A DNA stretch of 64,000 nucleotides from Chinchilla lanigera (GCF_000276665.1 NW_004955466.1:7053204-7117203), one strand, 5' to 3'. Counted from the first letter of the stretch, positions 34,196 through 46,470 are shown. The notes: generated from the letters alone by a model not told the origin. A program made the numbers and translations.

Positions 34196-35005
34196 TCAGT
34201 GGACACTCTGCAACGGATTCTGAGGAGAAAATTCTTTATGCCACCGCCATTCTGGAACTCCGTGCAGCAACTGCCGCTGTTTTGGAACATGGCATTCTGC
34301 AGCTTTCTCCTCAAAGCAAAGTCTCATCTTTGCAGGCTTGAGGCTACAAAGGGTAGAGACTTGCTGTTCTTGTGATGCCCTCAAGCCATTTTTTCTGTTC
34401 TCCTGTCCCTTCTCAGCAATGGTGATCTCCTCATCTCCATCTTTGCAATCCACAGCTTTATTGGATCTTCCTTTCTGGCCAAACTCACATTTTAAATCAT
34501 CCTGCTGGGCTCTTTGCTCTTGATTCTCAACATAAATCTGGCTAAAAGCCCCCAACAATAGCCACACCACTGCCCCAACATTCGACTGCCTTGAAATTTC
34601 GTCTGTCAGATTAATTAGTCCACTGCCCTTAATCTCAGTCTCAGACAAAGTTCCTGGACACAAGCAAAATGGAGACAAGCTTTCTGCCAAACCATAACAC
34701 ACATAATCTGGAGTCCAACCAGTGCAGTCCTTCTTCCCAGCAGAAACCTCCCAAACCTGGTCTTTACTGCCAGGATTTCTATCAGCCTCTGGGCTTCTGA
34801 GCTCTGACCAGAATCTCCCATACAGAACAGCTGAAGGTGTTCTAGGTGTATTGTTTTTGGCAATATCTCCAGACCTTTCCAGACTCTTCCCACAAACCAT
34901 TTCCAAAGGCTCTTGAACCACATGGTCAGGTATACGCACAACAATGACCCCACTTCTCTGGTACCAAATTCTGTCTTGGTTACTTTTTTCTTGTTGCTGA
35001 GACAA
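34196..35005 (-). pseudogene. MaLR internal open frame (269 codons), gag-derived or chance
   Basis: This is the longest open frame in the window. It starts inside the end of the 5' LTR, crosses the primer-binding site and runs 700 bp into the internal region, so its first codons are not a normal Gag start. The product is hydrophilic in its C-terminal half (Q/E/K-rich at about residues 160-215). It has no zinc knuckle, protease or other motif I can recognise. MaLR elements are non-autonomous and carry at most a degenerate gag-like frame. No evidence of host function. Confidence 0.55.
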
Positions 35006-35349
35006 AACACCTGATGCCCAGAATTAAGGAGAGAAAAGTTTATTTAGCTCACAGCTGTGGAGGTTTCAGCCCATATTTGGCTGGTTCCAAGGCAGAGCGG
35101 CACATGGCAGAGGGTGACAGTTCACGGCGGTGGAAAACAGCGAAAGCAATAAGAGCAAATGGGAGGAGCAGCAGCAAGCAGCCTCTTTCCCTACCTTATA
35201 TTGTGTGCAAACTACCCACCCCCGGGGGTGGGTGTAGCACTCGCCCCGTAATCCCAACATTGGATCATGAATCAATCATAAACTCTAGTAGAAGCCCGTC
35301 CCATGACTGCATGAAGCTTTTGAGGGACATCCAGACACAAACCATAACA
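34972..35349 (-). mobile_element. MaLR 5' LTR
   Basis: A 378-bp LTR. It shares its R/U5 end ('ttaattctgggcatcaggtg' type block and AGAGAAAAGTAACCAAGACA end) with the LTR at 50068-50552 and the fragment at 46523-46600, so these three belong to one subfamily. Confidence 0.88.
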
Positions 35350-36343
35350 TGTATTTTGTATATTAGCTTCTTATCAAGTATATAACTTGCAAATATTTTC
35401 TCCTATTTTGTAGGTTGTTCTTCAGAGTGGTGACTCTTCACATGACTGTGCAGCAGCTTTTTAATTTGAGGTCTTGCCATCCATTTGTTTATTTTTATTT
35501 TGTCCCCCATGCTTTACTAGATGATAGTATGTTTTTGTCCTCCATTCTGTGAATGTGATATGTCACTTTAATAGATTTGCATATGTTAAACCACCTGTGC
35601 ATTCCTGAGATAAATCTGAGAAGATCATAGTAAATGATTCCTTTAATATGTTGCTGAATTCAGTTTGCTAATATGGTATTATGTTACATATTTTCATAAT
35701 TATGTTCATCAATGATACTGACTTTTGACATTCTTTTTTGCAATGTCCTTGGCTTTGGTTTTAGGCATTAGCAGGCACATAAACTGTTTGAAACTATTTC
35801 CTCTTCATTTTTTTGGTAAGAATTTGAGAAGGATTTGATGAGACTATGTATTTTTCAACAACCTGTCTTTAAGTTCATAGCCTGTTCTGCTTGGTTAGTT
35901 CTACTAGTGATGCTTTGTAACGCACTTTTCATTTCCTTCATTATTTATTACCCAGATTCAAAATTTATTTTTCCATGTAATTTCAATTTCTATGAAGTAT
36001 TTTATTTTTATTCATTTACATCTTTCCTCATTTTATTGAATTTCTTCTGTATTTTCTTAAAGTTAACTGAGCTTCCTGATTGGTGATCTGATTGTATATC
36101 TCCATTTTATTGAGGTCAGCTCTGGGGAGAATACTTTATTCTTTTAGTGATGTTATATCTCTTTTTCTTGTTTTATGTGGCTTCACAGTGATGTCTGCAT
36201 ATTTGAAAACTTGACTTTTTCCAGTCCTTGTAGACTGACTTTATTTGAGAAAGCCTTTCAGCTGCCTTTTTAATGATTTTGGGTGGGCTGTGCTGTGGTC
36301 TGAGGGTGTACTTGCTGCTGGAGTTCCCAGCCAGAATGGCCCT

Positions 36344-36390
36344 GTGCCTGTGGAGCAGCGGTGCCTGTGGCGCAGCGGTGCCTGTGGCAG
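36344..36390. repeat. 17-bp GC-rich minisatellite, about 2.8 copies
   Basis: 'gtgcctgtggagcagcg', 'gtgcctgtggcgcagcg' and 'gtgcctgtggcag' in direct succession. Confidence 0.93.
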
Positions 36391-37762
36391 TTGAGTCCTT
36401 AGGACTGACCTAAAACACACATTTACTAACATGCACCATTGATTGAGTCTGCTGGGATAGAGTCGGTTTTTGATAGTAAAACTTAACCTAAAGTAGTAAA
36501 ATAATGATGTTAGGTAACTTTTTTTCCAAAAAGATCACACAATGCTTTGCAAATTAGAAATTGAAAATAAAAATAAAATTTTCATTACTAAGAGGTGCAT
36601 AAATAGGAGTTGCATCATAAATTGTAGTAGTATAGATTTAAGTGTTGATTCTTCAGGAGAAAAAGCAAGATAAAAAGGAACTGAGCATCTTATTTGTATA
36701 TTTTTTTAGTAATAAGCACTGGCATCAATCTAAACATAACTTCATCTCTTCTTTGTTTCCTGGAATTTAAAATATTAGTGATTTGAAATATCCTATATTG
36801 AAAGGCAATATGAAGTCAGTAGTTAATAAAGATTGAACAAAATTTTTAATATTTTAAAATTGTGATGTAGTTTTGCACTTAGTAATTCAAACAAGGAAAA
36901 CTTTCATCATAATAGGTGCTGCACGTAAAAGTACTTGATCTTTCTATTTGAGATTTTGAGCTTGTAAGTGAAATAGATGACTAGAAATTATGGATTAAAA
37001 ATACGCTAATATTTTGAGTGTGGTAGAAGAAAAAGATCAGACACTGATATGAGACTGTGAAGATTCTAATAAAATTTCATAGTCAAACAACAAAGCACCT
37101 CAATAATGCAAGAGAATACAGATATGTTGTATAAATAACATACAGCATGATTTTGTGGTCAACTTCCAGTTCTTTCTAAGTATGACACTTCCATGTCGAT
37201 GTACATCTCTTCTCCATGGCCCTAATTCTGAACTGTAGTATCCCAAATTAACCTTTGCTGAAATGTCCAATTGTTTCAGGAGGATTAGTACAGCAATTTC
37301 GAAGAAAGCATTAGCCTGGCTTCACATTTTCACAAAATTCCCGGTGTGTGTGTAACTCACTAGCTGAACATTTTTTTTTTCTTTTACTAGTTCAATATTT
37401 GCCTAATATGTATGAGATCCTATGTTCAATCACCAGTACTGCAAAAGAATGAAAAACAAAAATTAAAAGCCCAGTTAAAATACATCATACTTATTCATTG
37501 CTTTTAATTTGGTCACTGCTCCTTCATGGTACACCACGTGGGAAAAAGTCTACAGAGGTTTTTCCCCAGGGGATCCATATTACTGTCATGCCTTTTGGTA
37601 ACAAGAGCCTGTCAACCTTCATTTCCCCACCATCGCCATACTAGAAGAGTCATGGAGCTCATGTGTCCTTCAAGGCACACACCAGAAACTTCCCGAAGAT
37701 TCAGCCTGGGGGCACTCATTTAATTATTTGTTTATTTTATATCATACTCATCTTGAAAGTAC
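36391..37762. other. Unassigned AT-rich unique DNA
   Basis: No gene or repeat recognised. Confidence 0.4.
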
Positions 37763-37942
37763 TCAGTTTTTAAAAAAAAAATTTTGGGCGTTTTTGAGAC
37801 AGGGTCTCGCTGTGCATTTCAGGCTGCCCTTGAGCTCACTTTGTAGTCCAGGCTGTCTCGAACTTGCAGCGATCCTTCTGCCTAGGCCTCCAGAGTGCTG
37901 GGATTACAGGCGTGTACCACAATGCCTGACTGATTCAGTTTT
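37763..37942 (-). mobile_element. B1 SINE
   Basis: Reverse-strand B1 (body about 37771-37934): 'gagacagggtctcgctgtgc', 'ggctgtctcgaacttgcagc', 'gagtgctgggattacaggcg'. Short flanking repeat tcagtttt at 37763-37770 and 37935-37942. Confidence 0.93.
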
Positions 37943-40306
37943 AGTGCTTAACTGTGAACTCACACCAAGATATCAGGAAAGACACTGCCCTTTCTAGCAA
38001 GTTGTTCTATGTAAATAAATGAAGAATAAAAATATTTCAGGTATTGTATGGGTAAAGGAAGATGTTTATGAACATGAAGGAAAAACCTTGCCCTTTTTAG
38101 GTGGGTATCTATTATTTCTCTCAATTTTATCTTTAGGAAACCTTCCTGGTTTCCAGGACTTACCTTGATGCCTGAATTTCCTCATGGGCCGTGAAGAGGA
38201 TTATGGAAGTCATTGGTCTCTTCTAAACATCGAAGGTCTTTTCTTTATACAGTGGTACTGGTGTTAAGCTCTCTCACTTCCCTTGCAGTTGGCAGGAATC
38301 ATATATGATTTTCTGTAGCCAGTGTTTGATAAGCAGAAGTGACATAAGTCATTTTTAAGATATTTTAGCTGTTAGTGCACCAGGCTGCATGCTCCCTTTC
38401 CCTTACCTTTGTAATCATAGAAACATAGAAATAGAGCATCCCTTAATGTGAGTCTTCAGTGGAGGATTATATAGGCAAGCAACCCTCCCCAAAGGGCTTG
38501 TGGCAAATAAATAGCACGAGCCAGAAATACACTTTTGTTGCTTTACGTCGATAATATTCTGTATGGTTTGTCATTAGAACAAAGTCTCCCTTGTCCTGAT
38601 TGATGTGAGAATCAAATAGAATAAAATTTAAATATACTTGAAAAAGTTCAAAGGCCTATATAAACCTCAGTTCTTAATTCTGTGACAGAAGTCTGCCATA
38701 ATTCATAAGCTAGGCTCCACATTTATTTGGCTCATTGGAAGCAATTTGAAGTGTAAGTTGACTATTGATATTTGTACTTAATCAATATGCATTTTGCTGG
38801 TAAATTTATTGACTGAAGGATTCTGTTAGCTGCTTAAGTAGCCTCCCTTGAAACTACTATGTCTTACAACAAAGAAGAAGAATAAACCATCAATAGCCCA
38901 AAGATGGTTCTGGGATAAGCTTCTAAGTTAATGCCTAAGTTAATGCACACTGGAGATTCACCATGATTAATTAAGAGGGTGCCAGCATCATTAGCTTTTC
39001 TGCCTGTCCCGGGGCCCCAAGTTAATCTTGCCCACTGTGTTTTCACATCACCTCTGATTGCCCGCCTTCCTGCTTGGTTACTGGATGAGAAAGTGAGGTA
39101 CTATCTAGGTTTGAACAGAGTTTAGAGTAAAAAGTAGTTTCAGTGAATAGTAGGGCTGCAGTTTTGTTATATTTAAAACCACAAGTAAAATAAAGATTGC
39201 ATCGCTTAATGATTTATCAGGTTTTTTTTTCCTCAGAGAAATACATAACACAATAATATAAGATCGCATTTCCCCAAAATGTGCTTTTGGAAGACTAGTA
39301 TTTTCTTTTTTCTTCCTTCATCAGATTTCTTTCCATGTAATTGAACTTCCTCTTTTGACTCTCTTAACTTTCAAAGACAGTTTAACAGGTGCTCAACTCA
39401 GTTAAAGTTAGGGACCTACAAAAATGATCTAAGTAATGAACAAGCACATAAAACACGTTAATTTACAAGTGTATTAAACTTTTAAAAAGACTGCTGGCAA
39501 TTAGTGATGTTAACAGTTGTAACTTTTACTGCTACTTTGAAAATCATCAATATGTTTATTGAGCTGGCCTTATTTGATTCAATTTGTTTCCCTGTCAGTA
39601 TTTGACACTTTAAATTATGGGGCTTTCTTAAAATCCCAAATAAGATGATACCTGAGGCAAAAGAAGACTTTTTATTAAAAATGATTGTAGATCATAATAT
39701 GCTACCATGTCCGTGCTTTAATAGCCTATGTGGGTAGACTGATAGTCATTTGCTTTAAGTTCTAGTTGGAAGACCAGTTACTACTTTTCTTTCTTTTTCA
39801 AAATGATATTCTACTTTATTTGCAAAACAAGCATTTAGCTGGATGTTTTTTCTCGAGGGAGATTACCAGCGTACATGTGATGTAGGATGCCCTATCTGTT
39901 GGCTTTTTAAGAATAGTATTTTGATTGCTCAGGCTTAACAAGCAGTTTTTTTTTTATATTATTTTTTAAGCTTGAGCGAGCAATAAAAGCACTTCTGCAC
40001 TGGGTGACCCAGAAGTCTGAAAAGATTATGCATCTTAACCTCAGAGGTATTGCCAACTTGAAGGGAAGTGAAAAACCTATGAAATAAAGCTACTGACCTG
40101 AATTAGAGGAACATACACATAAAATTTTCAGCTAATAAAATCAGTAGGATAAAACATTTACACATTTTAATACACTTAATGTTTTATTTTTGTTTCCCAC
40201 AGTGTCTCTGTGGACGTCAAAGATATCTGCCTAAACCTGACCATCTGTTTGGAAAATTTATGTAAAATAGAGGTAAAATGCACAATGAATGTATAGGTAC
40301 CAACAT

Positions 40307-40308
<2 letters not shown>
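37943..40308. other. 2.4 kb repeat-free unique DNA, candidate conserved noncoding sequence
   Basis: No transposon recognised. Segments around 38860-39070 (with 'catgattaattaag', a TAATTA homeodomain-type core) and 39950-40090 have balanced composition and look constrained. No exon supported. The 60-codon reverse frame at 38864-39046 overlaps the first patch. Confidence 0.35.

Positions 40309-40341
<33 letters not shown>
40309..40341. repeat. (CA)n microsatellite
   Basis: About 16 CA units. Confidence 0.95.
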
Positions 40342-40342
<1 letters not shown>

Positions 40343-40919
40343 ACTCAAGAAGACTAGCAATTTTATTTTCCTTTGTAACATTTAAATACTTAAATCTTCC
40401 AACGAACTGATTGTTTTTGATTCTAGACTTCCAGCTGACTGCCCTTCCTGAAACATTTTTGTGTGTGTCCTTAATCTTTAAGCAGTTTGTGTTTTGCTTA
40501 GCTACTCATCCAAGTTTCTTCCTTTTCTCCCCATCCTGTTTTTTTTCTTTTTTTCTAAAAGAAAAATTGGGATATGGCCAAATTTCATGAGTCAGGGGAC
40601 TCAGGGAGAGATGTTTTCCACACAAAAGAGTCATTATTCTTCTGGGAAACCACTGGTGGTTCATTGTGCTATGTGTCCAAATTGTTATTGTCTTGCTTGT
40701 CAACATTCAAAAATAGTTTATTTTTTGACGTGAGAGGCTGTCTAAGTTGACTCCATGGAACACTAGTTTAGCTAAGAAAGGAAAATGAAGTAGGTTATAT
40801 TTATAACCAACAAGAAAACTTTAGGTCATGAGCAAGGAATTATGGGTATATAATGAAGATGATATCTAAATTTTTAAAAGTTTAAAACTATTGATGAGTT
40901 ATATATATATATATGAAAT
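40342..40919. other. Unassigned unique DNA
   Basis: No gene or repeat recognised. A short (TA)n lies at about 40902-40912. Confidence 0.4.
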
Positions 40920-41072
40920 GCCCTATATTCTGTGCCTTGCAGACTATTACATTTAGTAACCATAGAATGGGAATTATTATGGCCCTTGTTTTGCAAGTGG
41001 AAAAGCAAGAGCTCAAAAAAGTCCCAAGGTCATACAGCTGATAAATGATGGACCTAGAATTTAAAATCACAT
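40920..41072 (-). mobile_element. MIR SINE
   Basis: 'attattatggcccttgtttt' then 'cccaaggtcatacagctgat' and 'tggacctagaatttaaa' follow the MIR core in reverse orientation. Confidence 0.82.
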
Positions 41073-41179
41073 AAGGTAGTTCTAGATTCCAACTTGTCCC
41101 TGCTATGTTCTTTTATTCCTCCTGTCATTAGCCTTTGCTCCAGACATCAGATAGCTACCATTCTTCTCCATGTGCCTTG

Positions 41180-41300
41180 TTCCCCCCCCTCCCTCCATCC
41201 CTCCCTTCCTTCCTTCCTTCCTTCCTTCCTTCCTTCCTTCCTCCCTTCCTTCCTCCTCCCTCCCTCCCACTCCCATCCCCTCCCCTCTTCTCCCTTTCTC
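41180..41300. repeat. Pyrimidine tract with (CCTT)n
   Basis: C-runs, about ten CCTT units and mixed CCCT/TCCC. A 171-codon plus-strand frame through this tract is a compositional artefact. Confidence 0.95.
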
Positions 41301-41782
41301 TCGCCCACCCTTTGCTATCTGTCTGCATTTTCTTTTCTATTAACTCTTTTCAGACTTCAAATTTGCTGAGTTATCTCCTTTTTAATGGGACAAAAAACCT
41401 TAAGTTAAACATTTATGTAAATATCTCTTTAATCAGGACTCCATTCATTAAGGCACTGCAACTTTCCATGTCAGCCTACTTCTCTCCCTTCACGCCAACT
41501 TGCAGAAAAGTAGCCAATTTCAGTTTCCTCTATCACATCTTTCTCTTTCTTCTAGACCTTGATTGTAGCCTACATTCCTCTCATTTCACTACAGCTATGC
41601 CTTCTATCTTCCATGCTGTCCACATTGTCAGACAGATTAGTCCAAGTTGAGCCTTGTTCAATGTGACCTTGTGTTTTTGTTCGACACCATGTCCCACAGT
41701 TATTTGGAACACGTCATCACAAGTCTAATCTCTGAATGGAACAGTGATGCTTCCTTGAGTGGAACTGGATCTAATTCTGTCG

Positions 41783-41906
41783 CCATGGTACATTTGTCAG
41801 TTTCTACTGGCATTTTTCATCAGGATAAGGTGGGTGGGGAGGAGTGATGTAATACTTCCAAGTGGGCAGAGGCCAGTGCTGCTGCCGCCTAGCCTGGAAT
41901 GCACAG
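41783..41906 (+). mobile_element. MER20-like hAT-Charlie fragment
   Basis: 'tggtacatttgtcagtttct' followed by 'aagtgggcagaggccagtgc' and 'gcctggaatgcacag' parallels the MER20 series 'tagtgggtagaggccaggga' and 'acaatgcacagg'. Diverged, ends incomplete. Confidence 0.68.
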
Positions 41907-42767
41907 AAAAGCTTCTGTAGGAAAGAATAAACCCACCCACAGGTGACAAGTTGAACAATATTTATGTGTGGCAAAAGGGTAAGAAAATTCTTGAAATTGT
42001 TTGTGATCCAAACTCTTTAAATCCACTGGGTTGAAACTGCCATAATTGGATTATGGAAATTTTTACTCTGCCTCTACTTTCTACTTTAGCATCTGGCAAA
42101 GGACCCAGGAGTTTGACAAAATGGTAAAGGTGGTAGACAGCACTTCAGGACCAGGCTCTGTGCGTATGTCAGAATACAACACCAGGCGCCAACTACCAGC
42201 TACACACTCCTAAGAGGCTTGCAGTTCAGATGTCTTTCAGAGTCTACCTGTGTGCTGTATCTAGGTCAGCAGCAGTACTGCTATTGGCAGTGCTCAAAAT
42301 GAAACTTTATGAAACTAAGGGCTGGGTATTTTCCATAGAGTCTATTTTCCCCTTTTCTGCTCATTTTTGACTTGCTTTACAAAAACAAAGCTTCCATTCC
42401 TGTCATCTCTGCTAAGAAAGAGGGAGTGTTTAGAAGAAGTTAGGAATAAGCTTATTAAAAACAGTTTTATTACATTGTAGAAGAGCTGAAGACTATACAA
42501 GAGAACACAGAAACTTAGGCTTATTCCCTGTTACAAGAATTGAAAATGTCCTCTCCAGTAAACCTAAAGGGTCCTATCCACCTATCCCACAACTTAATAA
42601 AGCCTGCAGTACATACAGCATGTAACAATCATTATTTTTATTTACAACTTCATAAACAATTAGACCAACTCTACAAAGCTGATTTACATGTGACTATATT
42701 TAACACTCAAAACGCCTTCCTAAAATATCCTTTTCCACAAATGTCCTAAGAGTGTAAGTTCTTTCTA
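41907..42767. other. Unassigned unique DNA
   Basis: No gene or repeat recognised. Confidence 0.4.
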
Positions 42768-42888
42768 GGCTGATGTTGTTTTTGTTTTTGTTTTTTGGTA
42801 CCAGGGATCAAACTCAGGACCTTGCACTTGCCAGGCAGGCACTTGTGCCACTGAGCTATATCCCCAGCACCCATGGGCTGATGTTGTT
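42768..42888 (-). mobile_element. ID-type SINE, older subfamily, 13-bp TSD
   Basis: Body 42781-42875 on the reverse strand; perfect TSD ggctgatgttgtt at 42768-42780 and 42876-42888. Differs from the young copies by 'cagtggcacaagtgcc' and 'gatccctggtacc', and lacks most CpGs. Confidence 0.93.
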
Positions 42889-43825
42889 GAAGTTCCTTAC
42901 ACTCTTAAAATCTTCTGGTCCTGCCCAATTAGCATTTTAAAATTCCTCTTTGCTATTGTTTATTTTTTGATCTAAAATCTTCTTCCTCTCCTGAAGCTCA
43001 TCTCATCTCAGTTGTGGGGGGTGGCATACCACACAATATAAGAGGGTTGTAGTTTTGAATTCAACATGGCAGTGGCCATTAATCTACACCCTGACCCTTC
43101 TACACGTGTGACTTGCTACTCAAGGTGTCTCAGCTTTAAGCTAGATAGTTGCTCCTCCTTCAAGCATGGTGTCCATGTTCCAAGATCAAAGAAAAGGAAG
43201 GATTAACAGGAAAGTCTTTCACTAGCAAGGTTTTATCTGGGAAGGGCTGTTTCCCCTGAGGTCTTTTGGTTATTTCTACTGGCTAGAATCATGTTAGATG
43301 GTAATCTTAGGTTGAGGAAGAGTTTAGAATCAGTCTTGTTTCCTATCCATAATGTTAAAAGAAATTGAGGGATTAGTTATTAAAATGGACATTGAGTTAT
43401 CCTTCACTCATTCTCCTGAGCATTGCGGCTCATGTGGGAAGTCTACCACTGTGGAAGATTTCATACACCGCTTTTATGTAACTTCACTCTATCATCACAT
43501 ATTTAAAATCACATGCACTAGGTTCAGAGGATTTGTCAGTAATATTAACCAAGTATAATTGAATGAAACCTCACATAAAGGACAAATGTCTGGAAATGTT
43601 TCATGCAAAATGATTTTCACAAAAAACCAAGATCTGAAGATGTGAGTACTTAGTTAAAGAAAGACAAACTTGGAGAAAAAATCATTTTCACTTGTGTCCT
43701 GAGTTTAAAGTGGTCATAATCTAAACAGGCCTGAGTAGAATTCATACCAAACAAGCATGAAATTACCAAAATCAAAATACCTGGAGGCTAATTCTTACCT
43801 CACACGTGCATAGAGGTGTAGAATG
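42889..43825. other. Unassigned unique DNA
   Basis: No gene or repeat recognised. Confidence 0.4.
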
Positions 43826-43854
43826 CTAGTGTGAAGGCATTGTGAAGAGTTTGA

Positions 43855-45071
43855 AAATACAAAGAATTAAAAATATATGAGTTTCTGTTTTAGTATTTAG
43901 ATCTTTGATCCATGTTGACTTTAGCTTAGCGAATGGTGGTAGACATGGGTCTAATTTTAGTCTTTGGTAAGTGGAGAACCAGTTTTCCCAGCACCATTTG
44001 TTAAAAATGCTATCTTTCTTCCAGTGAACATATCTGGCCCCTTTGTCAAAGATAAGGTGGCTGAGTGTGAAGAGAAGGTAAGTAGAAATCTTGAAGGAAT
44101 AGGGGTAGGCAGAGAGTTCATGAACAAAAACTAAACTGCATGGGAAATACTTCAAAGAATCAACGACTGGGATCTTATCTTATTAAAAAGGTTTTGCACA
44201 TCAAAAGAAATCAGTAACAGACTGAAAAGAAAACCCATGAATTGGGAAAAAAAATTAGCCAACTCTCCCTCAGACAAAAGACTTCTATCTAGAATATATA
44301 AAGAATTTTTAAAAATCAGACTCTCCAAAATTCAAAGACTCAATCCAAAAATGGGCATCAGAGATAAATACACTCTTCTCAGACGAAGAAATACAAATAG
44401 CAAATAAATATATAAAAAAAGTTAAACATCACTGGTCATTTGAAAAATGCAAATTAAAACAACACTTAGATTCCATCTCAACCCAGAAAGAATGGCTATC
44501 AAAAAAACCCACAAAAAACCCAATAACAAATACTGGAGGGGCTGTGGGAAAAAGGAACCATTCTCCACTGTTGGTGGGAGTGTACACTGGTACAACCACT
44601 GTGGAAATTAGTGTGGAGATTCCTCAAAAAACTAGGATTAGAGGTCTCATTTGACCCAGCTATTCCCTTTCTGGGTATTTTTCCAGAAGAACTGAAAACA
44701 TCATACCACAGCGATATGTGCACACCCATGTTTACAGCAGCACAATTTGTCATAGCTAAATCTTGGAAATGACCCAAATGCCAATCAACTGAGGAATGGA
44801 AAAAAAGTTGTGGTACTTTTATGCAATGGAGGGTTACTCAGCCATAAAGAAAGATAAACTCAAGGCTTTTATAAGGAAATGTGTGCAACTAGAGACCATA
44901 CTCATAAGTAAAATAAACCACACTCACATGTGTAAATATCATATTGTCTCCTTACTGTAAGAAACTGAAAGAGTAAATAAAATCCAAAAGGTACAGATAT
45001 TGTGAAGGGAAAGAAACTGCTGAAAAGGAAAAAGAAACTAGGATGGGGGAAAGGAGAAAAGCAGGAAGAGA

Positions 45072-45111
<40 letters not shown>

Positions 45112-45340
45112 AGCTAAGATAATTATACTACTAATTACTATTAGTTTATTGGAAGGAACAGTTATTGATTATATTGTTTGATCAATTTAATACTCCTACA
45201 TGTGGTAATCTGAGCAACTACTTTGAAGATAACAATATGCAATCTAACAACCTAATATCATCTTGCTTTGAAATTCTGTATCATTTTCATTGTCTTTTTA
45301 TTCTCTTTTTAAAAACATAATGAGTACCAAGCATTTACAA
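43855..45340 (+). mobile_element. 5'-inverted (twin-primed) L1: ORF2 end and 3'UTR
   Basis: 43855 to about 44066 encodes, on the minus strand, an ORF2 C-terminal segment (motifs HLIFDK, FNKWCWENW, WIKDLN). From about 44066 on, the plus strand continues ORF2 directly downstream of that segment (GIGVGREFM, WDLI, LGLEVSFDPAIP-type motifs), then a 3'UTR with a (GATA)n tract and the shared tail block (45180-45290). Stops and indels make it non-coding. Confidence 0.88.
45072..45110. repeat. (GATA)n microsatellite
   Basis: About nine GATA units within the L1 3'UTR. Confidence 0.95.
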
Positions 45341-46309
45341 TTTAAAAATAAACTTCTGCCATGTTTTAGATCATTGAAATTCATGGAATTCTTAGTTCAT
45401 TACTTTAAAATTTTCAGTGAATTTGTCAATAATACATTTTAGAACTTTCTTTGGAAGTTTTCTATCCTAATAAGAAAATATAGAAGTACACCACTGGGGA
45501 AAGCACCTGTTCCTTCGCTACAGCATGGTTGGTTGAAATGACATATGGAAAATAATATGCTATGAACTAAAATTAATTTCTCTGTCAGCAAATGCTGCTG
45601 GAGACTCCCGGGGAAAATGTTGCTGCTACTGATTTAGAGAAGGGATAATTTGAATAAATTATCCAGTATGAAAGTACAGTTATGGGGTTGAATAAAAGTG
45701 CTTTAAAATTTGTCTGCTCAAGGTATTTTTAAAATTATTTTTAAATAATTACTGTACGGATAACTGCATCTTTGTGAATCACTGCATGAAAAACATACAG
45801 AGATTATATACTCTCACCATAAAATGGATTATTTAATGTATTCCTCAGGATCAGCTGTGGCATAATTTGGTGACATATTAATTCAAATTTAAAATGTTCT
45901 GTCTTTGCCCTCTCCCTCCCCTCCTTCTACCCCTCCCTTCCTTCCTTGGCCCCTCCCTCCCCCTCTCTTCCAGTCCCAAGATCTCACAAGTGCTAGTTTA
46001 CCATTCAGATACATCTCCAGACCTTCAAGGGCGCTACAGTGACATAGCACTTCAGTATGCTGGGCTTTTGCGTTCGCCATCTCAGAGCAGGTTGTCAAAT
46101 AATGTAGCAGGAAAAGAAGGACTGGAACGTCTACCAGGGGCATTTTACTGCCTTGGCAGGAAATGATTCTGGTCACTTCCACTTACGTTCCTTTGGGAAG
46201 AATTAACTTATAGCTCTATTAATTACAATATGGTGGGAAATACAGTTTCTTGTGTGGTCAGGAAATAAAAGAGATTTATTAATGGTACAGATTATTAATA
46301 ATGTTTTCA
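45341..46309. other. Unassigned DNA with pyrimidine tract at 45898-45975
   Basis: The C/T-rich tract at 45898-45975 resembles the reverse of an L1 3'UTR purine tract but lacks adjoining L1 sequence. Overlapping open frames on both strands (45889-46182) arise from it. Confidence 0.4.
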
Positions 46310-46470
46310 ACTTTATTTTTTGCTTTAATTAAAATATCTATTAGTATCTGCTTATATTACACAGTGCTTACGTTCCTTGTGGGGAGTTTGTACACATACA
46401 AAACACATCTTAATTCTTTTTCCCTTCCCTTCCCCTCCTCTTTCCTCTTCTATTTCTCCAGATCGTAATG
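46310..46470 (-). mobile_element. L1 3'UTR fragment
   Basis: Shares with 46760-46950 and 54225-54440 the order: a conserved non-repetitive block, 'caaaacacatcttaattctt', then a CCTTCCC-rich tract. The reverse complement matches the plus-strand L1 3'UTR near 15270-15330. Confidence 0.6.

Larger units (their letters stand above)
33313..35349 (-). mobile_element. MaLR retrotransposon: 5' LTR and internal region, TSD tgtat
   Basis: The 5' LTR is 34972-35349 (reverse strand TGTTATGGTTTGTGTCTGGA ... GTAACCAAGACA). The internal region runs from about 34971 down to 33313. A tRNA-Leu-type primer site, TTTGGTACCAGAGAAGTGGG, follows the LTR as in ERVL/MaLR elements. tgtat flanks both ends (33308-33312 and 35350-35354) inside L1, consistent with a 5-bp LTR-element TSD. 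The expected 3' LTR is not recognisable at 33313-33400. An internal length of about 1.66 kb fits MaLR. Confidence 0.82.
31700..36230 (-). mobile_element. Old L1 (L1M-like), reverse strand, interrupted by LTR elements
   Basis: L1 sequence occurs at about 31700-31814, 32226-32445, 32690-33312 and 35350-36230. It includes the antisense 'ttttccataatgactgtact' and 'ctcacttttt' segments of the 3'UTR/ORF2 end, 'cttgcaaatattttctccta' and 'gtaggttg' of ORF2, and the antisense RT segment at 35520-35720. MaLR insertions at 31815-32225 and 33313-35349 and the scar at about 32411-32690 split it. It is diverged, with many stops. The 5' boundary near 36230 is approximate and an internal deletion near 35505 is likely. 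Confidence 0.78.

Noticed and set aside
41135..41650. 171-codon plus-strand open frame
   Set aside because: It runs through a (CCTT)n/pyrimidine tract giving a Pro/Ser/Leu/Phe run; no domain and no conserved start context.
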